Part shown: piece after piece, positions 44,213 through 53,001 of the stretch
How positions within the stretch are numbered: the first letter of the stretch is position 1
Layout: each line of letters starts with the position of its first letter
Assembly (NCBI GenBank): GCA_965197795.1
Contig: OZ240228.1
Location: 868,001-932,000 of the forward strand
Direction: 5' to 3'
Origin: WHTK01 sp965197795
Lineage (GTDB): Bacteria; Chloroflexota; Dehalococcoidia; DSTF01; WHTK01
Length of the DNA: 64,000 nucleotides
Program-made: the position numbers and the translations under genes
Notes under the pieces: model-generated
Seen by the model: the letters and a program-made list of their open reading frames with translations, nothing else
Told to the model about the DNA's origin: nothing
Databases searched by the model: none

Positions 44213-44938
44213 CTAGATGGCGGGCTGCTGCTGTAGGAGCTGGACGATGGCGTCCTCGAACTCGTCCGATTTGAAGCCGAAGGGACCAAGGCCGCTGCGG
44301 TAGGCGATGACTCCGTGGGCGTCGACGAGGTAGAGGCGGTCCGGCTGCGCGTAGTAGGCCTCGCCAACCTCGTTGCTCATCTCGTCGATCAGGGTGGGGA
44401 TGCTGATGTCCATGCCGAGGGTGCAGGCGTGGGCGACCTCGACGCGCTCGTCATAGGTCGTGGGCTGGGCCAATATCACTTCCTCAAGGACGTTGACGGG
44501 CGTTTGCCATTCGTCGGTGGGGTGAGCCTCGCGGATGTAGACGACGAAGAACTGAACCTCGTCGCCGAAGCGCTCGTAAATCTCTTCCAGGCGCACGGCC
44601 TGGTGACGGAAGGGCGGTCAAGTATAGGAGCCGAAGATGAGGCCGACGGGCTTGCCCCTGTGGGCTGAGAGACGCACCCGCGCGTCGCCGTCGAGCGTGA
44701 CGAGCTCGAAGTCGGGCGCCATTTCGCCTACGTTGGGGGTTGTCTCGTCTCGGAGCACGTCCTCTTTGAACCTAGCCTTCGGTGCCCCCCTCTCTGGGTA
44801 GGGAGAGGAGGCGATGGCGGCCGCGACCTCCTCGAGGAAGCTTTCCTGCTCCGCTTCAGACATCGCTTGCATTTTCTCGTAGATCTGGTTCTGGTACTCG
44901 GTGGGTAGGTCTTTGATGACTTCGTCGACGTTGATCAT
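44213..44938 (-). CDS. Deiodinase-like selenoprotein, copy 2 (TGA = Sec107)
   Basis: Read through TGA (44618-44620) this is 241 residues. A helical N-terminus (INVDEVIKDLPTEYQNQIYEKMQAMSEAEQ) precedes a thioredoxin-like domain (VGEMAPDFELVTLDGDARVRLSAHRGKPVGLIFGSYT-U-PPFRHQ). It continues VVYIREAHPTDEWQT, IPTLIDEMSNEVGEAYYAQPDRLYLVDAHGVIAYRSGLGPFGF. The motif GSxTUPPF, the EAHxxDxW box and the PDRLYxxxxxGxIxYxxGxGP end define the iodothyronine deiodinase family. The substrate in bacteria is unknown; dehalogenation or peroxide reduction are possible. GGAGG precedes the ATG by 5 bases. Confidence 0.85.
44587..44603 (-). promoter_or_regulatory. SECIS-like hairpin, deiodinase-like copy 2
   Basis: Same CCAGGC-CGTGC-GCCTGG hairpin as the other two copies, loop 21 to 25 bases past the TGA. 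Confidence 0.7.
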
Positions 44939-44981
44939 GCTCGCCTCCAGTTGAACGACTCAATGCCGAGACGATGGCCCG

Positions 44982-45701
44982 CTAGACGGCGGGCTGCTGC
45001 TGTAAGAGCTGGACGATGGCGTCCTCGAACTCGTCCGATTTGAAGCCGAAGGGACCGAGGCCGCTGCGGTAGGCGATGACTCCGTGGGCGTCGACGAGGT
45101 AGAGGCGGTCCGGCTGCGCGTAGTAGGCCTCGCCAACCTCGTTGCTCATCTCGTCGATCAGGGTGGGGATGCTGATGTCCATGCCGAGGGTGCAGGCGTG
45201 GGCGACCTCGACGCGCTCGTCATAGGTCGTGGGCTGGGCCAATATCACTTCCTCAAGGACGTTGGCGGTCGTTTGCCATTCGTCGGTGGGGTGAGCCTCG
45301 CGGATGTAGACGACGAAGAACTGAACCTCGTCGCCGAAGCGCTCGTAAATCTCTTCCAGGCGCACGGCCTGGTGACGGAAGGGCGGTCAAGTATAGGAGC
45401 CGAAGATGAGGCCGACGGGCTTGCCCCTGTGGGCTGAGAGACGCACCCGCGCGTCGCCGTCGAGCGTGACGAGCTCGAAGTCGGGCGCCATTTCGCCTAC
45501 GTTGGGGGTTGTCTCGTCTCGGAGCACGTCCTCTTTGAACCTAGCCTTCGGTGTGGCCCCCCCTGGGTAGGAGGCGATGGCGGCCGCGACCTCCTCGAGG
45601 AAGCTTTCCTGCTCCGCTTCAGACATCGCTTGCATTTTCTCGTAGACCAGGAGGTGGTACTCGGTGGGTAGGCTGTTGATAAGGTCGTCGACGTTGGCCA
45701 T
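44982..45701 (-). CDS. Deiodinase-like selenoprotein, copy 3 (TGA = Sec105)
   Basis: A tandem neighbour of copy 2, 239 residues through TGA at 45387-45389. Identical to copy 2 across nearly all of the Sec domain (TPVN versus TTAN, final I versus V). It differs in the first 30 residues, which match copy 1 (MANVDDLINSLPTEYHLLVYEKMQ), and in a two-residue-shorter linker (ASYPGGATPKAR). The start at 45701 was chosen for GGAGG 5 bases upstream and homology with copy 2. It is divergent from AhpD-like copy 3 across 244 bases, the same arrangement as copy 1 with AhpD-like copy 2. Confidence 0.85.
45356..45372 (-). promoter_or_regulatory. SECIS-like hairpin, deiodinase-like copy 3
   Basis: Same 6-bp stem and CGTGC loop as copies 1 and 2. 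Confidence 0.7.
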
Positions 45702-45820
45702 GCTCGCCTCCAGTTGACTCAACATTAGCATGCAGAGGCAGGATTTCGGCGATCCATTCAAGAAGATCGACCTGACGTCGCCAAAAAATAGAAGAGAAGG
45801 CCAAGTTTCGTTCCACTCCA

Positions 45821-45849
45821 TTGACATTCCAGCATGCCCAACCTATGTT
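45821..45849 (+). promoter_or_regulatory. Promoter of AhpD-like copy 3
   Basis: TTGACA, 17 bases, TATGTT; identical to 40048-40076. Confidence 0.6.
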
Positions 45850-45945
45850 CAACGTCGAGCCCAGAATGAGCATCGAACGCTGGGATAAGAAGGTCGGCCG
45901 GTCTTGAGCCATCACGTGGTCTTGTCGAGCTAGTCAGGAGAAGTC

Positions 45946-47085
45946 ATGGCTTGGGTAAGCGTGCTTTCGCGAGAAGAGGCACTGCGTGCCTTCCCTGATC
46001 AAGAGCAGATAATCAGGCGGTGGAGCCAGGAGAGCTCCTCACCCGCAAACATCATTCAGGTCTTCAGCATCATTCCGGAAATGATGCTCGCGAGGATTAA
46101 GTTCGCGTGGTCCATGACCTTCGGTGGTTCGGGCCTCGGTCGACGTATGGAGGAATTGATTGCGACTCAGGTTTCCGGCCTTCTCGGATGCGTCTATTGA
46201 GGCGTTGCCCACGGAGAGTTTCTCCGTGCAGAGGGTGACACATCGGAAGAGGAAGTTGTCAAGGTTGCGACCGAATGGCGCAGCGCGGCTCTCAACGAGC
46301 AGGAGTTCGCAGTTTTGGAGCTTGCCGAGCGGCTCACTCAGACCCCGATTCTGATTGGCCGCGACGATCTCGAACCCCTTCGCGAAGCCGGCTTGGACGA
46401 GGACCAGATACTTGCCGCGATCCTGGCAATCTGCTATCGGAACTTTATCTCCCGGTCCGCCGACATGCTGGGTGTAAAAGAGTGGAGTTCCCCTGACGAT
46501 CTGCCGACTCAATCTGCCGACCTCCTCAACGCCTTCGAGGACGTCGTCGCCAAGCGAAAAGCGTCCCAGGCTCCCCGGAAGAACCCGGCGGCCACTTCCT
46601 CGCGTGAGGTAGAAGGCGTTAAGTCGGAGTCGGGGGGCAGCGCAAGTTTCCTCTCGACAATACCGGGTACCGATCTTTCGACTGTCTTGCAAGCGCGGCC
46701 TTCGGTTGCCGAAGCTGACGCAGCGACGCGCCAGGCGATCGAGTCCAACCTGCCGTCACGCTGGCAGAGTCTGATCAGCGTTTGTATTGCTGGATTACTA
46801 GGCCTGGACCACCAGGTCGCCGCGTTGCGAGGTGAACTTGAACCGGAGCTGGCCGAGAAAGTCGCCGCGAACTGGCCAGGAGCGCCCTTGGATGCGAAGG
46901 AAATGGCACTCCTTGGGTTCGCTCACGCTGGAACAGTCGCCCAGGCGACGATAACAGAGGAAGAGCTAGGCGAACTGCGTAGCATCGGGCTGTCCGATCG
47001 CGATATCCTCGCGGCGGCTGCCCTCACCGCCTATGACAATCACGCGCTCCGTGCTAGTCAAGCGCTAGGAGTGTTGGTTCGCTGA
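45946..47085 (+). CDS. AhpD/CMD-like selenoprotein, copy 3 (TGA = Sec85)
   Basis: The protein is the same as copy 2 over 379 residues except one near the end (LGVLVR for LGVLAR). TGA lies at 46198-46200 in C82-VY-U85-GVA-H89. One silent change (GCC for GCT) near 47027 separates the DNA. Upstream AGGAG and promoter are also duplicated. The near-identity shows a recent duplication or gene conversion, and the intact reading frame on both sides of the TGA in all copies argues for a functional codon. Confidence 0.8.
46210..46228 (+). promoter_or_regulatory. SECIS-like hairpin, AhpD-like copy 3
   Basis: Identical to 40437-40455. Confidence 0.7.
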
Positions 47086-47089
47086 GCGG

Positions 47090-47316
47090 TTGCCCTACAA
47101 GGTGCGCGTTAACGCCGTCGCGCCGGGCACTTTTCTGGACGCCTACCTGGCTCAGCCAGGCGGACCTGCGAAAGCACAACGCCGAGTTGAGGGCGTGCGC
47201 TTGAACCGGGTCGTTCACCCTCGCGAGGTGGGTCTGGTGACGGTCTTCCTCGCCTCGGGTGCCGCCAGCTACATCACCGGCCCGGCGCGATCGACGGCGG
47301 CCGTACGCTGTTTTAG
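47090..47316 (+). pseudogene. SDR oxidoreductase, C-terminal remnant
   Basis: LPYKVRVNAVAPGTFLDAYLAQPG, LNRVVHPREVGLVTVFLASGAASYITG, then after a one-base shift AIDGGRTLF and a stop at 47316. This is the last third of a short-chain dehydrogenase. It starts exactly where the duplicated block ends, so the block replaced its 5' part. Confidence 0.7.
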
Positions 47317-47330
47317 AAAGGGGACGGGAG

Positions 47331-48101
47331 ATGGCACCAGTTGCGCTGATCACGGGGGCCGGTAGCGGCATCGGGCAGGCATGCGCCGTCGCGTTGTCGC
47401 GGGAAGGCTACTCGGTCGTGCTGGTGGGGCGGCGGGCCGAGGCGCTCGAGGAGACCCGAAAAGAGATCGAGACGACGGGACGGCAAGCGATCGCTCTGGC
47501 CGTAGACCTGACCGAGCCAGGGGCGCTGGACTCGATGGTCGAGGAAACCGTGCGCCAGCTCGGCTCTATCGACGTCTTCGTCAACAGCGCCGCCACCACC
47601 TGGCACAGGGACTTCTTCGATGTCACCGAGGATGACTGGGACACCATCCACCGTATCGGCGCCCGCGCCGCATTCTTCTGCATGCAGCGAGTGGCAAGAC
47701 AGATGGTCGATCAGGGCAACGGCGGCAGCATCATCAATATTGCGTCGATCGCCGCGAAGGGTTTCCCCCTGTCGTCCAACGCGGCGTACGGGGCGAGCAA
47801 GGGGGCCATGGTGGCGATGTCCTTGACCGCGGCGCACGCCCTGGGCCAGCACTCGATCCGGGTCAACGCGATCTGCCCCGGCGTAGTCAGGACGCCGATG
47901 TTCTACAACCTGTTCTCAGAGCGGTCGGCTGAGCGTGGGGTCCCTTTCAGTGAGCTGGAAGCGCAGCTGAATGAGATGATCCCGCTGCGGCGCTTCAACG
48001 AACCAGCGGACATCGCCGCGCTCGCCGTTTTCCTGGCCGGCAGCGGCCGCAACATCACCGGGCAGTCGATCAACGTCGATGGCGGCCTCGTCATGCACTA
48101 G
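47331..48101 (+). CDS. Short-chain dehydrogenase/reductase
   Basis: A 256-residue classical SDR: cofactor motif TGAGSGIG (residues 9-16), NSAATT in place of NNAG, catalytic Ser in INIASIAAKG and YGASK (Tyr and Lys), C-terminal GRNITGQSINVDGG. An Arg pair after strand 2 (LVGRRAEAL) suggests NADP. The substrate is unknown. AGGGGACGGGAG precedes the ATG. It is followed 69 bases on by the Rieske oxygenase gene, and the two could serve one catabolic route. Confidence 0.9.
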   Translation: MAPVALITGAGSGIGQACAVALSREGYSVVLVGRRAEALEETRKEIETTGRQAIALAVDLTEPGALDSMVEETVRQLGSIDVFVNSAATTWHRDFFDVTEDDWDTIHRIGARAAFFCMQRVARQMVDQGNGGSIINIASIAAKGFPLSSNAAYGASKGAMVAMSLTAAHALGQHSIRVNAICPGVVRTPMFYNLFSERSAERGVPFSELEAQLNEMIPLRRFNEPADIAALAVFLAGSGRNITGQSINVDGGLVMH

Positions 48102-48169
48102 GCCGGCGTAGGTTGAGGATCCCCAGAAGCTCTTGTCGAAGGGTTTTCTGGTCGGGAAGTGACATCACG

Positions 48170-49534
48170 ATGCTAAAGCAGGAAGACAACGAGATTCTTT
48201 GTCGCGTAGGCCCGGGTACTCCTATGGGCGAATTGATGCGCCAGTATTGGACACCCGCCCTGCCATCTGCCGAGTTCCCGGCGCCCGACTCGCCACCCAA
48301 GCGGATGAAGCTCCTCGGCGAGAACCTGGTCATGTTCCGGGACAGCAACGGCGAAATGGGCTGCTGCGTCGAGTCGTGCCCGCATCGTGGCGCTTCCATG
48401 TTCTTCGGCCGCAATGAAGAAGCCGGTCTGCGCTGCGTCTATCACGGCTGGAAGTTCGACACGACCGGCGCTTGCGTCGATATGCCGTCCGAGCCGGCGG
48501 AGTCGAACTTCAAGAGCAAGGTGCGCATCAAGGCTTATCCCTGCAATGACGTCAACCACATGGTCTGGGTCTACATGGGCCAGCGTGAGATTCCGCCGCC
48601 CTTCCCGGCTTTCGAGATCAACACTCTGCCGCCCGAGAACGTCGCTCCTCCCGCAATCATGATGGAAGAAGCGAACTGGATGCAGATCCTGGACGGAGAC
48701 CTCGATACGGCGCATCTCGACTGGGTGCATGCGCGAATAAAAGAGGACGCGCCGCCACCGCCTCTGGGCATGCCGGGACTTTGGGCGCGGGACAACCAGC
48801 CACGTCTTGACGTTGTCCGCACCGATTACGGCGCGTTCTACTCCGGTATCCGCACCTGGGATGACGATGGAAACGAATGGCACCGCATCAATCAGTTCAT
48901 CTTCCCCTTCCACACGATGGTCAGTGGCCTTGGCTATGCGATGTTGCGGTGCATCGTGCCCCTAGACGATGAGTGGGCGATGCTGATAAGGCAGATAGCC
49001 GGCATCGATGGGCCTCCGCCGCCAGAACTCGACAAAGTCCTGTCAGACGAAGCGTTTGCCCCGATCGGTGGGTTCGTAGAGCGCACCAGCGATCCGCATA
49101 GCTACTTCTACACGGCCGCGAACAAGCACAACGACTATAAACGTGACTACCAGGTCGAAAAGGAATCGATGGTCTCGGGTATCCCGTTTGTCGGGAATCT
49201 CCAGGATCGCGCGATGACCGAGCTCATGACCGGAGAACATGGAGAGGTCATCTACGACCGGAGCCGGGAGCACCTGGGGACGACCGATAGCATGGTGATT
49301 ACTGTGCGGCGTGAGCTACTAACGGCGGCGAAGGCACTTTCGGAGGAGGGAGTCGTTCCGGCGAACGTGGATGACGTACAGCTGGACCGGGTGCGACATG
49401 CCACGATGTTGCTGCCGAAGGGAGCTGACTGGATTCGTGCCACGGAAGGATACCGCAGCGCTGACGCGGGACTCCCGATTGCAAACCAGATACACCTGCT
49501 CAGTTCCACGGAAGAGGAACTGGCGGCGGAGTAG
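48170..49534 (+). CDS. Rieske 2Fe-2S ring-hydroxylating oxygenase, alpha subunit
   Basis: A 454-residue oxygenase from MLKQEDNEILCRVGPGTPMGELMRQYW. The Rieske cluster is C70-P-H72 (CPHRGA) and C89-VY-H92 (CVYHGWKFD). The mononuclear iron region is DGDLDTAHLDWVHAR. The C-terminal part matches phthalate dioxygenase-like single-component oxygenases common in SAR202 genomes. It needs a separate reductase, not encoded here. The start was chosen because family similarity begins there; GAAGTG is a weak ribosome site. It probably acts on a recalcitrant aromatic or cyclic compound, substrate unknown. Confidence 0.9.
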   Translation: MLKQEDNEILCRVGPGTPMGELMRQYWTPALPSAEFPAPDSPPKRMKLLGENLVMFRDSNGEMGCCVESCPHRGASMFFGRNEEAGLRCVYHGWKFDTTGACVDMPSEPAESNFKSKVRIKAYPCNDVNHMVWVYMGQREIPPPFPAFEINTLPPENVAPPAIMMEEANWMQILDGDLDTAHLDWVHARIKEDAPPPPLGMPGLWARDNQPRLDVVRTDYGAFYSGIRTWDDDGNEWHRINQFIFPFHTMVSGLGYAMLRCIVPLDDEWAMLIRQIAGIDGPPPPELDKVLSDEAFAPIGGFVERTSDPHSYFYTAANKHNDYKRDYQVEKESMVSGIPFVGNLQDRAMTELMTGEHGEVIYDRSREHLGTTDSMVITVRRELLTAAKALSEEGVVPANVDDVQLDRVRHATMLLPKGADWIRATEGYRSADAGLPIANQIHLLSSTEEELAAE

Positions 49535-49611
49535 TCGAGGCTGTTCGGCGTAACCTGTCAGCAGGGAATCCAGGTCCGGATGGCCCATGACGATGAGAGC
49601 GCGGCTCCATC

Positions 49612-49662
49612 GTGACCGGCTCGAGCGGGCGTTAGGCAGGCGGGGTCTACTGAAGGCGTAAC
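49612..49662 (+). repeat. 3'-tail repeat, copy 3
   Basis: GACCGGCTCGAGCGGGCGTT followed by the shared GGGGTCTACTGAAGGCGTAA-type end, 80 bases past the Rieske stop and in the same direction. Confidence 0.5.
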
Positions 49663-49799
49663 GTGTGATCTCCAACACAATCAGTCATCGATGAGAGTGG
49701 CCAACCTCCATCCCGCGACACTAAGGAATCCAGACCGTCTACCGGCACCGCGGCAAGCGCGGTCTGTCAGGGCAGGGAGGTCAGCTGTGATAAGCAAGT

Positions 49800-50809
49800 T
49801 CCGATTGAGGCTCCTGGTGAGCGTGGAACATCACGGGCACCGGGACGCTACTGACGGACGACCCGCAGGTGAAGGTGACCGGATCGGCGGAAGACTTCGC
49901 GACCTACGTGGTACAGGGCATGGACGAGGAGTTCTTCCGGCTGGCCGACTTCGCGTTGACGACGCGCGCCGATCGGCTACGACTCCGACGCAGCCGTGTT
50001 CGAAGCGCTGCTCAACGACCCGACGCTGGCGATCGTCGATGAATCCTGCATCGGGGAGGAGGATCCCTTTGGGGATGACACAAACTTCCGCCTGGGCCCG
50101 AGCACGGAAGAGCTGAGAGAGCAGCCCTGGCAGCCGATCCCGGTGACGGTCGTGGATGCGGAGACCGGCCGCGAGTTCGAGCTCAAGGTGATCGGCGTGC
50201 TGGAGCCGCAGGTGACTTCGGTGACGTTCGCCTGGCTGGCGTTGTTCACTAACCGGTCCGTGGTTGAGGATCAGCTGGGCGGCGGCGAGCTGGAGAGCTT
50301 CTATCTAACGACGCGCGACTCGTCCGAGCAGGCGACCGTGGAGGTTGCTTCGAGCATCGAGGCGGCGTTGCTGCAGCGCGGCGGCGCAGTCGACGGCGTT
50401 CCAGTATCTGTTCGAAGGCTTCATGGGTCTGGGGCTGATCGTCGGCATCGCGGCGCTGGGCGTGATCGCGTTTCGCACCGTCGCGGAACGCCGTCAGCAG
50501 ATCGGCATGCTGCGAGCACTGGGCTACACTCGGCGGTTGGTCGTGCTGTCTTTCTTCATGGAGTCGTCGTTTATCGCGCTGGCCGGCATCGTCATGGGAC
50601 TGCTGCTGGGGTCGGCGCTGTCGTACAACCTGTTGAGCAGCCCCGAACTGATTGGCGAGTCGGGCGCGGAGATCGACTTCCGTTTGCCACTGGCGCGGCT
50701 ATTGCTGATCGTGGGGATCGCGTACGGGGCGAGCGCGGTGATGACCTTCATCCCGGCGCGCAGCGCGTCGCAGGTACCGGTGGCGGAGGCGCTGAGATAC
50801 GCGGGCTAG
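49800..50809 (+). pseudogene. MacB/FtsX-type ABC permease, C-terminal half, frameshifted
   Basis: DDPQVKVTGSAEDFATYVVQGMDEEFF, FEALLNDPTLAIVDESCIGEEDPFG...LEPQVTSVTFAWLALFTN, then in another frame FQYLFEGFMGLGLIVGIAALGVIAFRTVAERRQQIGMLRALGYTRRLVVLSFFMESSFIALAGIVMGLLLGSALSYNLL to EALRYAG at 50809. The last 150 residues are a clean FtsX domain with three membrane segments. At least two frameshifts and a missing N-terminus make it a pseudogene. Confidence 0.7.
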
Positions 50810-50999
50810 GCGGTAGAATCGACGCATGACGGACGCAGCCTAGCATCGAGAGTCGAGCCGACAAGTCACGCCGAACCCCTCGAAGCGCCGTAAACTAGAG
50901 CTATGACGAAGGAACGAGATGTACCAGACGAGTTGGCGTTACGGTCCATCCCGATGGCTCCTTAAGCTTCACCGTTAAGGGCATCGGCCATGCTATCGG

Positions 51000-51353
51000 T
51001 TGATACAGGGTTTCTTCCACCTTATCGGAACCCTGGCTTATTTGGCGTCGGGGTTGATACCCGCCGTCTCGAAGCGCCGTAAACGAGATGCTCCGCGTGG
51101 CGCTCTTGAGGAATGGGAACGGCGCATAGAGCCGATGTTTGGTGTCGCAGAACCCGAAGACGTAGGTCGCTGTACTTACGAAGTGGGGAAGCTAATCCGC
51201 CGTGCGTTGGGCGACGAAGCCCATGACCTCTACTGGAGCGACGACGGTCTTGACACGGTGCATGTCGAACCGCTCGGACGACGCTATAAACGTCTCTTGG
51301 ACCTCATCTACAACGAGGACTCCTGGACCATCCGCAAGGAATGGAAGCCGTAA
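51000..51353 (+). CDS. Hypothetical protein with N-terminal hydrophobic segment
   Basis: About 117 residues from a TTG start: IQGFFHLIGTLAYLASGLIPAVSK as a single hydrophobic stretch, then a soluble, charged domain (EEWERRIEPMFGVAEPEDVGRCTYEVGKLIRRALGDEAHDLYW). No family recognised. It is followed within 5 bases by another unknown gene and then a third, in the same direction, forming a small operon of unknowns. Confidence 0.5.
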   Translation: MIQGFFHLIGTLAYLASGLIPAVSKRRKRDAPRGALEEWERRIEPMFGVAEPEDVGRCTYEVGKLIRRALGDEAHDLYWSDDGLDTVHVEPLGRRYKRLLDLIYNEDSWTIRKEWKP

Positions 51354-51358
51354 CCGAC

Positions 51359-52089
51359 ATGACCGACGACGTTACCCGCCTCAACATCCACGTCCTCTCA
51401 GACCTCATAAGGACCCTGCGTGACGCGTTGGAGCCGACGGACTCTAATCGGTTCGGCGTAGGGATAGCCAGTCAGGTCATCAACTACGCGGAGATGCTGA
51501 ACGTCATCCTCACGCGGTATGAGACGGCGAGCGCACATTTCATCGCCAACACGAAGGAAAACCTAGACGCAGCGAAGAACAAGAAGCCGCCACCGGACCT
51601 AACAGAGAATCGCAGGGTCTACACTCACCTACGCCTCGAAGTCGAGAGCTTCTACCTGTTCGCCAAGGTCTTGCTTGACAATATCGCCCAGATGACGGAG
51701 TTCTACTTCGGCTCCGCGCGTGGAGCGTCCCTCGACTCTCACGACAAGCTGACGAAGAACTTCACTTCCTACGCAGCGCAAAAAGGACTCAGCGTTCCCG
51801 ATGGCTTCCTCGACGCGGCGAAGCGCCTCAACGTCCCGATACGGTTCCGTGACAAGGAAATCACGCACACGAAGGCGAGACAGCACGAGGACGGCTTCGC
51901 GCTGCGCGGCGTCTTCTTTGACTTCAACGGGAAGACGCGTCTCGCTAACCAAGACGGCCGCGGGATCGCTGAAAGCTCCGAGCATTGCCGGAACTCGTGG
52001 AGCCGCTGACCGACTACCTCGCGCTCTTAGCGAAGCTCTTCGAGTCCAACACCGACAAGACGGCTCTGAGCATGGAAGCCGGAGCGTAG
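51359..52089 (+). CDS. Hypothetical protein, late frameshift
   Basis: From MTDDVTRLNIHVLSDLIRTLRDALEP the frame is coherent and helical (YAEMLNVILTRYETASAHFIANTKENLDAAKNKKPP, LRLEVESFYLFAKVLLDNIAQMTEFYFG). Near 51975 one base seems missing: the other frame continues LPELVEPLTDYLALLAKLFESNTDKTALSMEAGA to a stop at 52089, a better C-terminus than SEHCRNSWSR. No known domain. It sits between two other unknowns in one operon-like run. Confidence 0.5.
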
Positions 52090-52100
52090 TAGACAGCACT

Positions 52101-52604
52101 ATGCCGAGTCGACCAACCGTAACGCGTCAAGGTCTCAAGTTCCGAGCGACTCCGATTCGCCGCACGACGCATTGGAATCCGTTCTACATCGAGAGCATTC
52201 ATCCAACGTTTCGCGTCAAGATTAAGCGTGTCTGCGAGGACGTGAGCGTAAGGGAAAAGAACGGAATCACCTTCACAATCGGCCTTCCAACGATGGCACC
52301 AGGGACGGGGCGCGAACTAAAGACGGTCCAACTGAACACGTTGCACCTCGATGCAGTCGGCGACACGGCTACCGTTGAGCTTCCGAATGTAGACGTAGCG
52401 CAACCAGGACAATCCGTCCTGTACATGTCCCCTGGTACTGCCGGTGGTCGTTCCATTTACTCCTACAACGTCTTCACGGTCGGGTCTATGGTGCTCACCA
52501 TCGTTGGCGCAGCGCTTCTGGTTGCCGCACAGTGGGCCATTCAAGAGTTCACGTCAGGCGATACGACGATAGTCCTTCCCGAATCGACGCCTACCGGCAA
52601 CTAG
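52101..52604 (+). CDS. Hypothetical protein with C-terminal membrane anchor
   Basis: A 167-residue protein from MPSRPTVTRQGLKFRATPIRR. The soluble part is strand-rich (GITFTIGLPTMAPGTG, TLHLDAVGDTATVELPNVD). One membrane segment near the end (VGSMVLTIVGAALLVAAQWAI) is followed by a short outside tail. No family recognised. It begins 11 bases after the previous gene's restored stop. Confidence 0.5.
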   Translation: MPSRPTVTRQGLKFRATPIRRTTHWNPFYIESIHPTFRVKIKRVCEDVSVREKNGITFTIGLPTMAPGTGRELKTVQLNTLHLDAVGDTATVELPNVDVAQPGQSVLYMSPGTAGGRSIYSYNVFTVGSMVLTIVGAALLVAAQWAIQEFTSGDTTIVLPESTPTGN

Positions 52605-52928
52605 GGCTGGGGCCGTCCCTTAAGCGAATGGGTCTCGTTCATGACCAGGGGCGTAACGCTACGTCTACCGAATAAACTCCGAATCTATGCAGAACGGGCT
52701 CACTTGATGTCATCAAGCGATGTCTTCAAGCTGACAGATTTTGTGGGAACAGACCCGAGCTCAAGAATGTTCACGTGCTCCCGTCCGGATTGAGCGGGAG
52801 GCTTATCGAATTGGGCATCGGGAAGGCGTCCAGGAAGCATTCTTATGCTTATCAGAGGCTTTGATGTTACGAGCCTGTGTTCCAGGCCAGCCAGGCCATA
52901 ACGCCAGCGTTAACGGCGCCGCTAGCGC

Positions 52929-53001
52929 CTATGCCTTCAGCAGCCCCCGTCGCCCCAGCGCCCGCTCAAGCCCAGGCTGCATCTTCATGTCCTGGAACTC
53001 G
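52929..53001 (-). repeat. 3'-tail repeat, copy 4
   Basis: Reverse complement of CCAGGACATGAAGATGCAGC and following to CTGAAGGCATAG. It abuts the methyltransferase stop and runs in the same direction as that gene. Confidence 0.6.

Larger units (their letters stand above)
45283..47091. repeat. Duplicated block B
   Basis: Partner of 39504-41318. The right end stops at the AhpD-like stop codon, where a truncated SDR gene begins, which marks the integration or recombination edge. Confidence 0.9.
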
